Positions 53,905 through 62,393 of a stretch of DNA of 64,000 bases are shown one piece after another (within the stretch, counting starts at the first letter, position 1; every line of letters starts with the position of its first letter). The notes under the pieces were generated by a model. That model made no database searches, had not been told where the DNA came from, and worked only from the letters and a program-made list of their open reading frames with translations. Origin of the DNA: a virus; IMG/VR virus record IMGVR_UViG_3300035188_001312, positions 62,001-126,000 of that record; one strand, given 5' to 3'. The position numbers and the translations under genes were made by a program.

Positions 53905-55920
53905 TCAATCTATATGATTTGTATAGAAATTTTGTTCTTCATTATACAAAGAATCTAACATCATTTCAATTCGAACTAATTCTAATTCGTCTTTGGTTGT
54001 GTTTAAACTTGTTTTTTTCAATTTATCTAATTTAAACTCATATAAATTAATTTTATCTTTAATTTCATATTTACTTTTTTCCAAGTTTATAAATTCATCA
54101 CTCACCATTTTCTGTGAAAATACAGTCGAATTTAAAGATTTTGAATTTGTTAGATTCAAGTATTTCTTAAAATCAGCAGATGATAATAGATATTGTAAGT
54201 TATCATTGGTTGATTTAATAAAAATACCATTTTGTTCACTTTCATAATATTCGGTATTATGTTGAAAACTACCAAATTCATCTTTTTTATAAACTTCATG
54301 TAAATAGGGATTATATAATAAATCGGCGTCACTAGGGTTATCGACAACTACACCATACTCACCGAATTTTACAGAATTGGTATTGTAATTCTGTAACCAA
54401 ATTTTTTCATCTACATTTAAAATTTTTATTTTATCAGTTATTTCAGATTTAACAATCGCAAAACAGTCCCCGTAATTATCAATATGAATACTTTTCGATT
54501 TTGTAGAGTTAAACCCTAAAAGAACATAGGCTTTCTCATCAATATCAATAAGTTGCATGTTATCAATGTGAGGCATTATATGTTTGATTACGTCCTCATC
54601 TTCCAAATCCGCTTTTTCAATAATTGAAAACCATTTTGAATAATTGAATACTTTATTATATTCCATTGAAAAATAATCGGTTTTTGAGCTGGAAACAATT
54701 TTTTCTAATGATAGTTGGTTAAACAATTCAATTAGTGGGTGGTTAATATCATTAGTTTCACCAATTAAAAATGATGTACACAGGTTTAATGGGCAGTATT
54801 TTTCCTGTATAATTTTTTTATAAAATGAATATTGGTCCTGTTTATTTTCATCAACCCAATCATAAAAATCTACACCATGATAAGGATTAAAGATCTTTTT
54901 TGTTAATGAGAAAAACAATTTATTTAAATTTGTTGATTTTAGATTATATTCACTTAATAATACCACTTGATCGATTATAGATTTTGGTATTTTTACTCTT
55001 CCTAGATATGAAATATCTTGCCATACGGGTAATTTTGCAATTTCATCGGAAATATGTAAATTTTCTCGACTGTTTTTATTATTTTTCATAGTTTGAAAAA
55101 ATAACGAAAACACATTCCAGTGGGATTTTAAATTTTGGTCGAAATCATTTTTTCGATTGTATATAGTTTTGATTAATAATGGAGGTAATTTAGAACAATC
55201 CTCTAAATATGCCATTGCTAAAAATTTATTGAATAAATCGTCAGCATACGCAGGTTTTATTTGATTGTGTATAGATTTATAAATGCTAGATGCAATTAAA
55301 TAGAAATCTTCATCAATTTCTTTTTCAGTCTCACCACTTTGTGCTATCATCAATTTAGTTAAATTTCCATAGAAACTATTATAACTCATTACTAGATAAA
55401 ATTCTTTAAAATCATCGTAACTCATGTTGAAAATTGACCATGATTGGCGAAATTCTTCTTTTCTATTGAATACTACAAAACTATCAAAATTACTCACCAC
55501 TGCTAATTCTGAATTAGATGTTTGAAACAAATATTTAGCACCCTGTGTGATTGGTGATAATTTACCACTCTTTTTAAATAAGTCCGGTGTATCTAACGCT
55601 TTTAATTCGATAACAACTTTGATTGTTTTTTTATCATTTGCATAAAAAACACCATCAATTCTCTCTTCCTTTTTTCCAGCACCATTGGTAGTCCAACTTT
55701 CTCTGGATTTTAATTTTTTTGGATAACCTAAAATTTCACAAAAAATTTCATCGATCCATTCTGCATCAAAAGTTGATTCTGAGTATAATCGTTTATCATT
55801 TTTGTATTCGTTTCTGAAAGTTTGGAGTTTATTCCAAGCATCACTATATTCTGTTTCGGAATAATTATCAATAAATTTGTTGAGCACTAATTCAGTAATT
55901 AAAGTTTTGTTGTTAAACAT
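53905..55920 (-). CDS. PD-(D/E)XK nuclease related to type IIG restriction N-termini
   Basis: 671 residues from the ATG at 55920 (TAGGTGA upstream). Residues 60-150 carry EERIDGVFY (D89), VVIELKALD (E105, K107), TQGAKYLFQ and LAVVSNFDSFVVFNR. This is the nuclease domain found at the N-terminus of type IIG restriction-methyltransferases. No NPPY or other methyltransferase motif follows; the remaining 500 residues are helical and beta mixed and may recognise DNA. As a nuclease without a methylase it could cut host or rival phage DNA, if the phage's own DNA is modified or lacks the site. The target is unknown. Confidence 0.65.
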   Translation of the reverse strand: MFNNKTLITELVLNKFIDNYSETEYSDAWNKLQTFRNEYKNDKRLYSESTFDAEWIDEIFCEILGYPKKLKSRESWTTNGAGKKEERIDGVFYANDKKTIKVVIELKALDTPDLFKKSGKLSPITQGAKYLFQTSNSELAVVSNFDSFVVFNRKEEFRQSWSIFNMSYDDFKEFYLVMSYNSFYGNLTKLMIAQSGETEKEIDEDFYLIASSIYKSIHNQIKPAYADDLFNKFLAMAYLEDCSKLPPLLIKTIYNRKNDFDQNLKSHWNVFSLFFQTMKNNKNSRENLHISDEIAKLPVWQDISYLGRVKIPKSIIDQVVLLSEYNLKSTNLNKLFFSLTKKIFNPYHGVDFYDWVDENKQDQYSFYKKIIQEKYCPLNLCTSFLIGETNDINHPLIELFNQLSLEKIVSSSKTDYFSMEYNKVFNYSKWFSIIEKADLEDEDVIKHIMPHIDNMQLIDIDEKAYVLLGFNSTKSKSIHIDNYGDCFAIVKSEITDKIKILNVDEKIWLQNYNTNSVKFGEYGVVVDNPSDADLLYNPYLHEVYKKDEFGSFQHNTEYYESEQNGIFIKSTNDNLQYLLSSADFKKYLNLTNSKSLNSTVFSQKMVSDEFINLEKSKYEIKDKINLYEFKLDKLKKTSLNTTKDELELVRIEMMLDSLYNEEQNFYTNHID

Positions 55921-55951
55921 TTTTATCACCTAAACAAATGAAACTAAGACA

Positions 55952-55980
55952 AATGACCATCATATTAAAGATGGTCATTA
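55952..55980 (-). terminator. Terminator of the small gene at 55997
   Basis: AATGACCAT and ATGGTCATT form a 9-bp stem over a 10-base loop, 17 bases after the stop. Confidence 0.65.
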
Positions 55981-55996
55981 AACCATAAAATTCGTA

Positions 55997-56188
55997 TCAC
56001 CCTTCACATTTACAAACTTTTACAACTTCGAGTAACGCATCATATTTCCCAGTGTAATATTGAACAAGTTCATTTATTTCATCTCTAGTTTTACCCGAAC
56101 CATCTATTGCTGTTTGGTCGTTTAATACTTTACTCCAGTTATTTTTTTTTGCTTCGGCTGCATAAATCATTGATTTGATTGTATTCAT
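55997..56188 (-). CDS. Small hypothetical protein, 63 residues
   Basis: IKSMIYAAEAKKNNWSKVL then KTRDEINELVQYYTGKYD; helical, ending VCKCEG. AAGGACATC precedes the start. It stands alone between a 157-base gap without any supported gene and a terminator. No family recognised. Confidence 0.5.
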   Translation of the reverse strand: MNTIKSMIYAAEAKKNNWSKVLNDQTAIDGSGKTRDEINELVQYYTGKYDALLEVVKVCKCEG

Positions 56189-56345
56189 AATCTTTTGATG
56201 TCCTTAAAATGTTGCTACGTTAAAACCTAAAAAATTTTGATGTTAGATTTAATTTATTTTCAGAGCATTTGAAATAATTCAACGCCATTTTTAGTTCAGT
56301 TTTATAAGTTGAACAAACCTTATTAGATTATTTTACCAAATTTTT

Positions 56346-56609
56346 TCACTTAGTAAGTCTTTTATTATGCACTACATACGGTGTTTCTCCACTATGAATT
56401 GTTGTATCATCATATGTTTTCGTGTCATATGTTGGTAAATTTTCATTTTTTGGTGGTATTGATGAACTCCTTGTATGCACAAATTTACGCCCAGATTCCG
56501 AATTAGTAGATTCTGGTGTTTTTTGTAATACTTCATCTTTAATTTTTGATGATTGTGAGTTATCTATTGTTTTTTTAGTATGCACTAAAACCATTCCTTT
56601 TTGAGTCAT
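56346..56609 (-). CDS. Small hypothetical protein, 87 residues, repeat of VHTKK/VHTRS
   Basis: Polar and probably disordered. MVLVHTKKTIDNSQSSK and KFVHTRSSSIPPKN repeat a VHT-K/R unit, and VVHNKRL ends it. AAGGATAA precedes the start. It follows the 140-residue gene by a few bases and shares its polar character (that gene has IIITHGKSQWGR). Function unknown. Confidence 0.5.
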   Translation of the reverse strand: MTQKGMVLVHTKKTIDNSQSSKIKDEVLQKTPESTNSESGRKFVHTRSSSIPPKNENLPTYDTKTYDDTTIHSGETPYVVHNKRLTK

Positions 56610-56613
56610 ATGA

Positions 56614-57036
56614 TTATCCTTTTAAATCAGCTGTAAGTAACTCCAATTTTTTTTCCCAATCGAGAATATCTTCCAAAAAAAATGGTTCGTTATTGTCAAA
56701 TGTAGTATATTCATCACCTAAAGAATCGGAATAAAGCACTCCATCATCATGTTTTTTATTAGTTTTTTCCACTACTCTGGTTGGTGGTGTAGTATTTTCA
56801 TGAACTATTACATTCTGTTTCAAATTCAAAACTTTATTGGGTTCGGTAATCATTATTTTACCAGGCTCAACAGTCTCACGCATTTGCTGGATTATTTCTG
56901 CATGTGGTGAAGGTTTTGTTTCTGAAACATACACACTATCAATCTTTTTTACTTCATCGACCAAATCAGAATCGGTTCGTTTATGTTTATCTGATCGTCC
57001 CCATTGACTTTTACCATGGGTAATAATTATTCCCAT
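56614..57036 (-). CDS. Hypothetical protein, 140 residues
   Basis: I start at the ATG at 57036 because GGAG lies 6 bases upstream. MGIIITHGKSQWGRSDKHK is basic; the middle is polar, and the C-terminal FFLEDILDWEKKLELLTADL is an amphipathic helix. No family recognised. Same small-gene operon as its neighbours. Confidence 0.5.
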   Translation of the reverse strand: MGIIITHGKSQWGRSDKHKRTDSDLVDEVKKIDSVYVSETKPSPHAEIIQQMRETVEPGKIMITEPNKVLNLKQNVIVHENTTPPTRVVEKTNKKHDDGVLYSDSLGDEYTTFDNNEPFFLEDILDWEKKLELLTADLKG

Positions 57037-57075
57037 ATTCACTCCAATAATAATTTTAATATTTTTTGGTTATAT

Positions 57076-57342
57076 TTATATTAATTTTTCGGGGTAATGT
57101 AATTCTAACTGTTTTGTAAATTGTGGTTTTATTTTTATTTCAATTGGAGTTATCACATCTATAGTTCCGTCAGTGTTATATCTTATACATATACTGACAT
57201 ATTTTTCATTCATAATATGTACATAATTTGATGAAATAAAATTATTAATATTATGTTCCATATTATGAATTAGATTCTCAGTCAATAATTCAAATGATGA
57301 ACTATCGGTTAATTGTTCGATGTAATCAATCAAACTTTTCAT
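57076..57342 (-). CDS. Small hypothetical protein, 88 residues
   Basis: LIDYIEQLTDSSSFELLTEN then YVSICIRYNTDGTIDVITPIEIK; mixed helix and strand. It starts next to the HAD gene's stop, so coupling is likely. No family recognised. Confidence 0.5.
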   Translation of the reverse strand: MKSLIDYIEQLTDSSSFELLTENLIHNMEHNINNFISSNYVHIMNEKYVSICIRYNTDGTIDVITPIEIKIKPQFTKQLELHYPEKLI

Positions 57343-57343
57343 T

Positions 57344-57871
57344 TTAAATTGGTGATCTATTGATGAAACTATGAATCTTATATGAAATTATATTTGTGAT
57401 GAATCCTACGGTTTCAACAAACAAATAATGGGAATCAATCGTTTCATCGGATACTAATTTATTTAGATTTTTAATTTTTTGTGAACACAAATCCATATCA
57501 TCTAAGGCAACTACTTTATATCCATCATTAAGTAAATTAATAATGTCGTTAAATCTGCAACCTGACGATAAACCAATTATTCGATTACCGATACCATCAC
57601 TGATAGTTTGAAAAGCTTCATATTCATCTTTTTGATTTTTGTGTGAAATTTTTCGATTATATGCTAGACAATTTGTTACTTCGTCAATTTTCAAAATTGA
57701 ATACCACGATGATGTTATGAACACACCCATATTATACTTTTCCAACATCATTGATATTCTTTTCATGTTTAACTGTAACAAATGTAATGAATCATCAACT
57801 TGTCCAAAACAAGTATAGTCGGATGGAAGGATACAATCATCTATATCTAAGCACAAAATATGTTGGTACAT
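57344..57871 (-). CDS. HAD-family phosphatase-like protein
   Basis: 175 residues. LCLDIDDCILPS (motif I, D9 and D11), FITSSWYS (motif II Ser) and KVVALDDMDLCS (motif IV acidic pair) follow the HAD order. It is short, with a small cap, as in phage HAD proteins that may hydrolyse nucleotides or act on polynucleotide ends. The substrate is not visible. It starts 2 bases after the preceding gene's stop. Confidence 0.72.
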   Translation of the reverse strand: MYQHILCLDIDDCILPSDYTCFGQVDDSLHLLQLNMKRISMMLEKYNMGVFITSSWYSILKIDEVTNCLAYNRKISHKNQKDEYEAFQTISDGIGNRIIGLSSGCRFNDIINLLNDGYKVVALDDMDLCSQKIKNLNKLVSDETIDSHYLFVETVGFITNIISYKIHSFINRSPI

Positions 57872-57872
57872 G

Positions 57873-58145
57873 TTAAAAATGTTCCTCTGATGAAAAATTT
57901 GAATGGATGTTATTTGAAATGTAAAAATTTTCTACGATTTTTCGTTCTTTTGGTATAGTAGATAGTTTCATATCTATTACACTTTTTTGAATGTAACCTA
58001 ACCATCGGTTTGCTTTACCTTCGGGCATTGAATCAATCTTATCAATTATGGTTAAGCACATATTTCTAAGATGTTGATCTCTATTAAAACCAAGCATTTT
58101 TAAATATCTATTTGCAAGTAGTAATATTATATCTTTTTCATTCAT
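57873..58145 (-). CDS. Conserved small phage protein, 90 residues
   Basis: LRNMCLTIIDKIDSMPEGKANRWLGYIQK follows a pattern (C...K-A-x-RW-L-G-[FY]-x-Q) that I know from uncharacterised small phage proteins. Helical. It is the first gene of the run 58145-57076. No function assigned. Confidence 0.6.
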   Translation of the reverse strand: MNEKDIILLLANRYLKMLGFNRDQHLRNMCLTIIDKIDSMPEGKANRWLGYIQKSVIDMKLSTIPKERKIVENFYISNNIHSNFSSEEHF

Positions 58146-58192
58146 TTAATAAATCCTTTAGTTATTAATATTATACTATAATTAATTGGATT

Positions 58193-58678
58193 TTAATCAC
58201 TTGTTTTTTCTAATTTCGATTTTATTGCAAATGTTAAAATACCACCTAAGTAACTAGGAGCAATATTATAGTTATTTGCTTGTGAACCTAAACTAGACAT
58301 AATTATCGTTGTTATATGGTTTGTTACATCTTCTTGACTGATTTCCTGGTTGGTTTGTCTCACAATAAATTTTCCAGGATTATTAGAAAAATTGAATATT
58401 ACTGTAACTATGTTGTTTGCAACTTTTACTTCCTTAACATTTAATTCATTAGTTAGAGTTTTTTGTAAGTTAACACCCAGTTGTGATGAAACTTTATAAC
58501 TTTCTTTACCAATACCATCACTCGAACTTTTTATTTTATCCGTTATACGTTGTGGTTTATTTGTAGGTGCTGTTGATGTTGGTTTATTAGTACCTGCATC
58601 TGTTGGTTTTACATCTGTAGAAACCGCAGGTTGTGTATCATCCTCGAATATAATATTCTTTAAATCTTTAAGTAGCAT
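58193..58678 (-). CDS. Late hypothetical protein with MLLKDLKN N-terminus
   Basis: 161 residues from the ATG at 58678 (AGGA 8 bases upstream); a longer frame would translate the late promoter and the hairpin element. Layout: MLLKDLKNIIFEDD, a Pro/Thr-rich linker (TDAGTNKPTSTAPTNKP), then a folded part (VKVANNIVTVIFNFSNN, FIVRQTNQE). GATAAATA lies 36 bases upstream. Possibly a virion protein, by promoter type. Confidence 0.6.
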   Translation of the reverse strand: MLLKDLKNIIFEDDTQPAVSTDVKPTDAGTNKPTSTAPTNKPQRITDKIKSSSDGIGKESYKVSSQLGVNLQKTLTNELNVKEVKVANNIVTVIFNFSNNPGKFIVRQTNQEISQEDVTNHITTIIMSSLGSQANNYNIAPSYLGGILTFAIKSKLEKTSD

Positions 58679-58713
58679 ATGGTATATCCTATTTAGTTTA
58701 CTGTTATATCTTA

Positions 58714-58721
58714 TATTTATC
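58714..58721 (-). promoter_or_regulatory. Late promoter (GATAAATA)
   Basis: 36 bases before the ATG at 58678. It overlaps the TTTAT end of hairpin element copy B on the opposite strand. Confidence 0.6.
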
Positions 58722-58767
58722 CTCGCTCTACCGAAAAACCCCATCCCTTTAGGGTGGGGTAATTGAC
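58716..58767 (+). repeat. 52-nt hairpin element, copy B
   Basis: TTTATC, CTCGCTCTACCGAAAAAC, then ACCCCATCC/GGGTGGGGT with a short TTTA-containing loop, then AATTGAC. It has the same length and order as copy A at 18165-18216. Confidence 0.65.
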
Positions 58768-58774
58768 CTGACTA

Positions 58775-59959
58775 TTAACAAATAATTTCTAGTCCTTCCA
58801 TATTTTTCAATCTTGAATAATCGGGATTCAACCAGCAAATGTGATGTGCATCAACCCAAGGATAGTATCCATTAACAGTATTTCCTTCTAAAACCAGCGA
58901 ATAAAACATTTCAGTTCTATATCTATGTTCAACTTTAATTTTTTTACTTCCATCTGTAAGGCTAAGTATTTTTTCATCTCTTGATAAATCCAATGCAGGG
59001 ACATATCCTTTATTTGGTACTGACACTAACGTATCTCTGGAAACCGAATAAACGTACTCATAATTAACTTTTTTAGAATTTTTAGATGAGTGCATTTGTA
59101 TTATTATATTTTGATCTCTTTTACCAACAATACCTTGTATTCGATAAATTGTATTAAATGGTCCTGGAACATATAAACCTAAATTTGGATGATGTGATAA
59201 AACCTCTTTAAGGAAAAAAAAGTTTGTTTGAATTTGCATCATTTCTCTACGGTTTGTATCAATAAATTTATTATAGTAGTTGGTTATGAAATTATATTCA
59301 TTGACATCAGGTGGATTATTAGCTAATGCACTGTTTCTATAGACGATTTCAACAATTCGTAAAGCTTCGTGGTATGCATCATCTCTTTCCATACCTTCAG
59401 AAATATTGAAATCGGTTAATCCATAAATTAATTCTGTGTTGAGTGCTTTACCTTTAAAGGTTGAAGTAACTGCATCTTCATAAGTCATACCACCCATATA
59501 TATTTTTTCCATTACGGATCTAGAATCAAATCCCATGGAAACATTTAACATTGGTGAATTTGGTATCGATATGGTGTTTCTCATTTTTTTTGCAGTTTTT
59601 GCAGTTCTATCAAATTTACCACCAACTCCCCACCAACCTAAAACATAACTGTTGAATTTTTCATTATAATCATAATATATGTTGCCTACAACATCTGCAT
59701 AGTTGGATTCTTTTTTTTCATATTGTTTTCCATTAGCAAATACGTTTGATTCTTGATGCCACCCCATGATTTTTAATGGTCTCGTGTAACCAGTATCATG
59801 TTTGCGATTGTTTTCCAATACTTTTACTTCATCAACTCCTAGAACATCCGCTGTTCTCCATCGCCTTTTTGTTCTCTCATGCCAATTCTTAAAATTATAA
59901 TATGTGTAAGTATCTTTTGGTGCTATCCAAATTTTTAACAATGTTGATGCAGAAAACAT
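58775..59959 (-). CDS. Hypothetical protein with a C-terminal Hint-like segment
   Basis: 394 residues. The first 300 residues are aromatic and mixed alpha/beta (TYTYYNFKNWHERTKRRW, YVLGWWGVGGKFD). The last 80 resemble a Hint/intein fold: SVSRDTLVSVPNKGYVPALD (block A spacing with Ser1 and D-T), DEKILSLTDG, then FYSLVLEGNTVNG and DAHHICW. It lacks a clean terminal HN, and some 20 residues follow. It could be a self-cleaving virion protein or an unrelated beta domain. AAGGAGTTTT precedes the start. Confidence 0.5.
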   Translation of the reverse strand: MFSASTLLKIWIAPKDTYTYYNFKNWHERTKRRWRTADVLGVDEVKVLENNRKHDTGYTRPLKIMGWHQESNVFANGKQYEKKESNYADVVGNIYYDYNEKFNSYVLGWWGVGGKFDRTAKTAKKMRNTISIPNSPMLNVSMGFDSRSVMEKIYMGGMTYEDAVTSTFKGKALNTELIYGLTDFNISEGMERDDAYHEALRIVEIVYRNSALANNPPDVNEYNFITNYYNKFIDTNRREMMQIQTNFFFLKEVLSHHPNLGLYVPGPFNTIYRIQGIVGKRDQNIIIQMHSSKNSKKVNYEYVYSVSRDTLVSVPNKGYVPALDLSRDEKILSLTDGSKKIKVEHRYRTEMFYSLVLEGNTVNGYYPWVDAHHICWLNPDYSRLKNMEGLEIIC

Positions 59960-60005
59960 AAAACTCCTTAGTTAAATAAAACATATTCTATTATTATACA
60001 ATTTA

Positions 60006-60818
60006 TCAAAATATTAATAGTTGTTTCAGTTTTTTAGGTAATATAGTTTCATCTTTAGTGTACTTATACATTTCAATTTTTATTTTATCTGGACTGTTTT
60101 TATGTTTTGCAATGGCAATTTTTCTTGATGTTGTGGTACATTTATCAAAAAAATCAACTAAAATTTTTGTTGATGTATCTTTGAATTGTGTTAAAACGTT
60201 AACAATCTGGTCTTCAAATACATCATCATCCGATAACTGATATTCCACTTCATCTCGATACCAATCATACATGTCATCGTCAGACATAGAACTGAATAAT
60301 TTATGTAAAAAAACAATTGTTTCTTTGTTTGCTATGTTATACGAGATAGTTATAGTTGCGAATATTCGGTTAAAAGGCTCATCTGTAATATCAAACCATA
60401 ATGGTCTCCCTAAAACACAATAATGTAAAAAACTATATGGGGATTTTGAATTAAAATACTTGATCCAGTCCAATTTATTACTGGTACCTACACCAGGGGT
60501 AAGTTTAAATAGGTGATTTAAAGTATTAAAATGATCATCTGTATTTACAAAATTATCAAGATAAACAACATTCGCAAATTTATTCAAAACATCTAAATTG
60601 AATGGTCCCTGTTGACTACATATTAAACTTTTATAAAAAGAGATTCTATTAGACGCTTTTTCTATATTCTCCGATATTTCAAAAATCTCCAATAATTCTG
60701 TATTTGAAAAAGTGAATTTACTTAGAAATTCACTATTCCTCGCAGTTATAGATGTATTAAAAAATTCTTTGATCTGTTTTGATTTATCCACAATATCACT
60801 TTTTTTTAATTTACTCAT
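60006..60818 (-). CDS. LP-tail protein 8, distant member
   Basis: 270 residues from the ATG at 60818 (GAGGG upstream). Helical. The end NSPDKIKIEMYKYTKDETI then LPKKLKQLLIF matches the subfamily of 42553 and 43473 (Y-K-x-T-K-D...LP-x-K). It lies 16 kb from the operon, in its own unit with AATAAATA repeats upstream (60838-60860). So the tail is not only a by-product of tandem duplication in one place. Confidence 0.65.
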   Translation of the reverse strand: MSKLKKSDIVDKSKQIKEFFNTSITARNSEFLSKFTFSNTELLEIFEISENIEKASNRISFYKSLICSQQGPFNLDVLNKFANVVYLDNFVNTDDHFNTLNHLFKLTPGVGTSNKLDWIKYFNSKSPYSFLHYCVLGRPLWFDITDEPFNRIFATITISYNIANKETIVFLHKLFSSMSDDDMYDWYRDEVEYQLSDDDVFEDQIVNVLTQFKDTSTKILVDFFDKCTTTSRKIAIAKHKNSPDKIKIEMYKYTKDETILPKKLKQLLIF

Positions 60819-60837
60819 AAACACCCTCGTTTGTTTT

Positions 60838-60860
60838 TTTATTTATTTATTTATTTGTTA
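60838..60860 (-). promoter_or_regulatory. Late-type promoter region (AATAAATA in tandem)
   Basis: AAATAAATAAATAAATA on the minus strand about 25 bases before the start at 60818. Confidence 0.4.
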
Positions 60861-60946
60861 TTCTCTTGTCATAAGACCTCACACTTTAATTCGTTGCACA
60901 AGTTAAAAAAATTGATGGTGTACATTCATATACCAAACGTGAATCG

Positions 60947-60987
60947 TGAAAAAATCATCAACTCTAAATTAAAGTTGATGATTTTGA
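60947..60987 (-). terminator. Terminator of the membrane-protein pair
   Basis: AAAATCATCAACT and AGTTGATGATTTT, a 13-bp perfect stem over a 10-base loop with T run on the minus strand. Confidence 0.85.
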
Positions 60988-60994
60988 TTAGATG

Positions 60995-61384
60995 TTAAAT
61001 CTTTCTACCTTTACCCATTTTTTCTAACTTAGCTATCTTTCGCAACAATGCAAATTCAATAGTATCGAAGTCGTGAGGTAAAACCAAATGATCCATAATA
61101 TTTCCTAAAAAGGCTTCATTTTGAGTAAGTGAATATTCAATTTGTTCTGATGTACCAATCAATAGAAATTTAACATTATTATTTCTACCAAATTTACGAA
61201 ATACAAATCTAACATCCAACCCTATCAAATCAAAGGTAATAACGGGTAGGATTATGATAGTTTTTTCCGACGTTTCCCAGTTTTCATGAAATTCAGTCCA
61301 TTTTGAAAATTTCTGTATTTCTTTTTCATTCGAAAATAAGTTTCTAAATGGTCTATAGTAATTGTAGAATATTTTTTTCATCAA
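60995..61384 (-). CDS. Hypothetical protein, 129 residues
   Basis: IIILPVITFDLIGLDVRFVF and VKFLLIGTSEQIEYSL suggest a small Rossmann-like or receiver-like fold, but no conserved site is evident. The start overlaps the stop of the membrane protein upstream (ATGA), so the two are coupled. Function unknown. Confidence 0.55.
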   Translation of the reverse strand: MMKKIFYNYYRPFRNLFSNEKEIQKFSKWTEFHENWETSEKTIIILPVITFDLIGLDVRFVFRKFGRNNNVKFLLIGTSEQIEYSLTQNEAFLGNIMDHLVLPHDFDTIEFALLRKIAKLEKMGKGRKI

Positions 61385-61734
61385 CGTTCAAATGTTTTGA
61401 ATAATTTTTCTCGATTACCTAATTTAATTTTATATGTATCACAGGTATTTTTTACTAGAAATACCTCCTCTTTAATTTGTACATTGGTAATATCTCTAAT
61501 ATAGTAAATGCCCGTATTTATACCATTAATATCTGCAACAGTAAGTTGCATTCTTGGTAAATCGTTGAAAGATGTGGGTATTTCTTTCGCATCACTTAAA
61601 AATCCAACAGATGTTTTACTTGCAATATCACACACGGTTGGTACGTTAAATGGAAATAAAATAAATGTTGCAAAACCAACTATAAGTATGATTGGAGTTA
61701 AAACTTTGCATGTTTCCCATAAAATTTTTTTCAT
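61381..61734 (-). CDS. Small membrane-anchored protein
   Basis: 117 residues. A single N-terminal membrane segment (LTPIILIVGFATFILFPF, residues 12-29) after MKKILWETCK, with the rest outside or in the periplasm by the positive-inside rule. Two Cys lie in the soluble part. Phage proteins of this shape can act in superinfection exclusion or lysis control; nothing here decides it. GAGGAAA precedes the start. Confidence 0.6.
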   Translation of the reverse strand: MKKILWETCKVLTPIILIVGFATFILFPFNVPTVCDIASKTSVGFLSDAKEIPTSFNDLPRMQLTVADINGINTGIYYIRDITNVQIKEEVFLVKNTCDTYKIKLGNREKLFKTFER

Positions 61735-61754
61735 TTTTTTCCTCGTTATATTTT

Positions 61755-62327
61755 CTACATAAGTCTCAAACCCTTATTGAATGAGTTTTTACCTTTTAAA
61801 TTGTTGATGATTGTTTTTGGTGATTTTTGTGGTTTTTCACTGTTGTCATCATTATCTGTTGTGGAGTCGTTATATTGTGAATCATTATTTTCTTTGTTTT
61901 TAGTGAGTTTAGTATATTCTTTTTGTTTTGAATTTGCCCTTACATCAGTATAAGCATTTTTATCGTGTGATACCGTTTCTTCTCCATTTTCATTTGTAGT
62001 TGGGATAAATGATAATGTTCCCCAATCAGTTTTAAAAAAAACATATGAACCAACACCGGATGAATCTCTGGTTTTTAATAATTTTGCTCTAATAATTCCT
62101 GAATCTCTTGATGCTGAATTTGGGATGAACGCTAATACATTATCAGCACTTTGAATTTTTGCGATACCACCTTGAATATTTTCTTCTGAAATATCATTGG
62201 TATCACCACTAGCACTATTATGGGTAAGTATGTCATTAGTAAAAAATAAGTGATCACCATCAACAGTAATATCTCTGGTTTTTCTAATACCAATTTTTTG
62301 AATATTTACGATTTCATCCAATACCAT
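61755..62327 (-). CDS. Replicative DNA helicase (gp41-type) C-terminal piece, with intein C-half
   Basis: 190 residues from the ATG at 62327 (GGGAG 5 bases upstream). Residues 1-37 are an intein C-half ending LFFTNDILTHN. The extein begins SASGDTNDIS and goes on QSADNVLAFIPNSASRDSG and AKLLKTRDSSGVGSYVFF, the end of the RecA-like core of gp41/DnaB helicases. The gp41-1 and gp41-8 split inteins known from environmental phages sit before the same S-[AS] residues. The last 80 residues are polar. The N-terminal piece with Walker A must be elsewhere; it is not between here and the window end. Confidence 0.85.
   Translation of the reverse strand: MVLDEIVNIQKIGIRKTRDITVDGDHLFFTNDILTHNSASGDTNDISEENIQGGIAKIQSADNVLAFIPNSASRDSGIIRAKLLKTRDSSGVGSYVFFKTDWGTLSFIPTTNENGEETVSHDKNAYTDVRANSKQKEYTKLTKNKENNDSQYNDSTTDNDDNSEKPQKSPKTIINNLKGKNSFNKGLRLM
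62217..62327 (-). other. Orphan split-intein C-fragment in helicase (37 residues)
   Basis: Blocks F and G read DITVDGDHLFFTNDILTHN in parts; Ser at +1. No partner in the window. Confidence 0.88.
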
Positions 62328-62393
62328 TATTTCTCCCAATTAAATTGATTTAGTTGTTTTTAAGAATTATACAATAGTTTTACTTGTAATGAT

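Noticed and set aside
58679-58744. Longer N-terminus of the gene at 58193-58678
   Set aside because: It would translate the late promoter and the hairpin element. The ATG at 58678 has a ribosome site.
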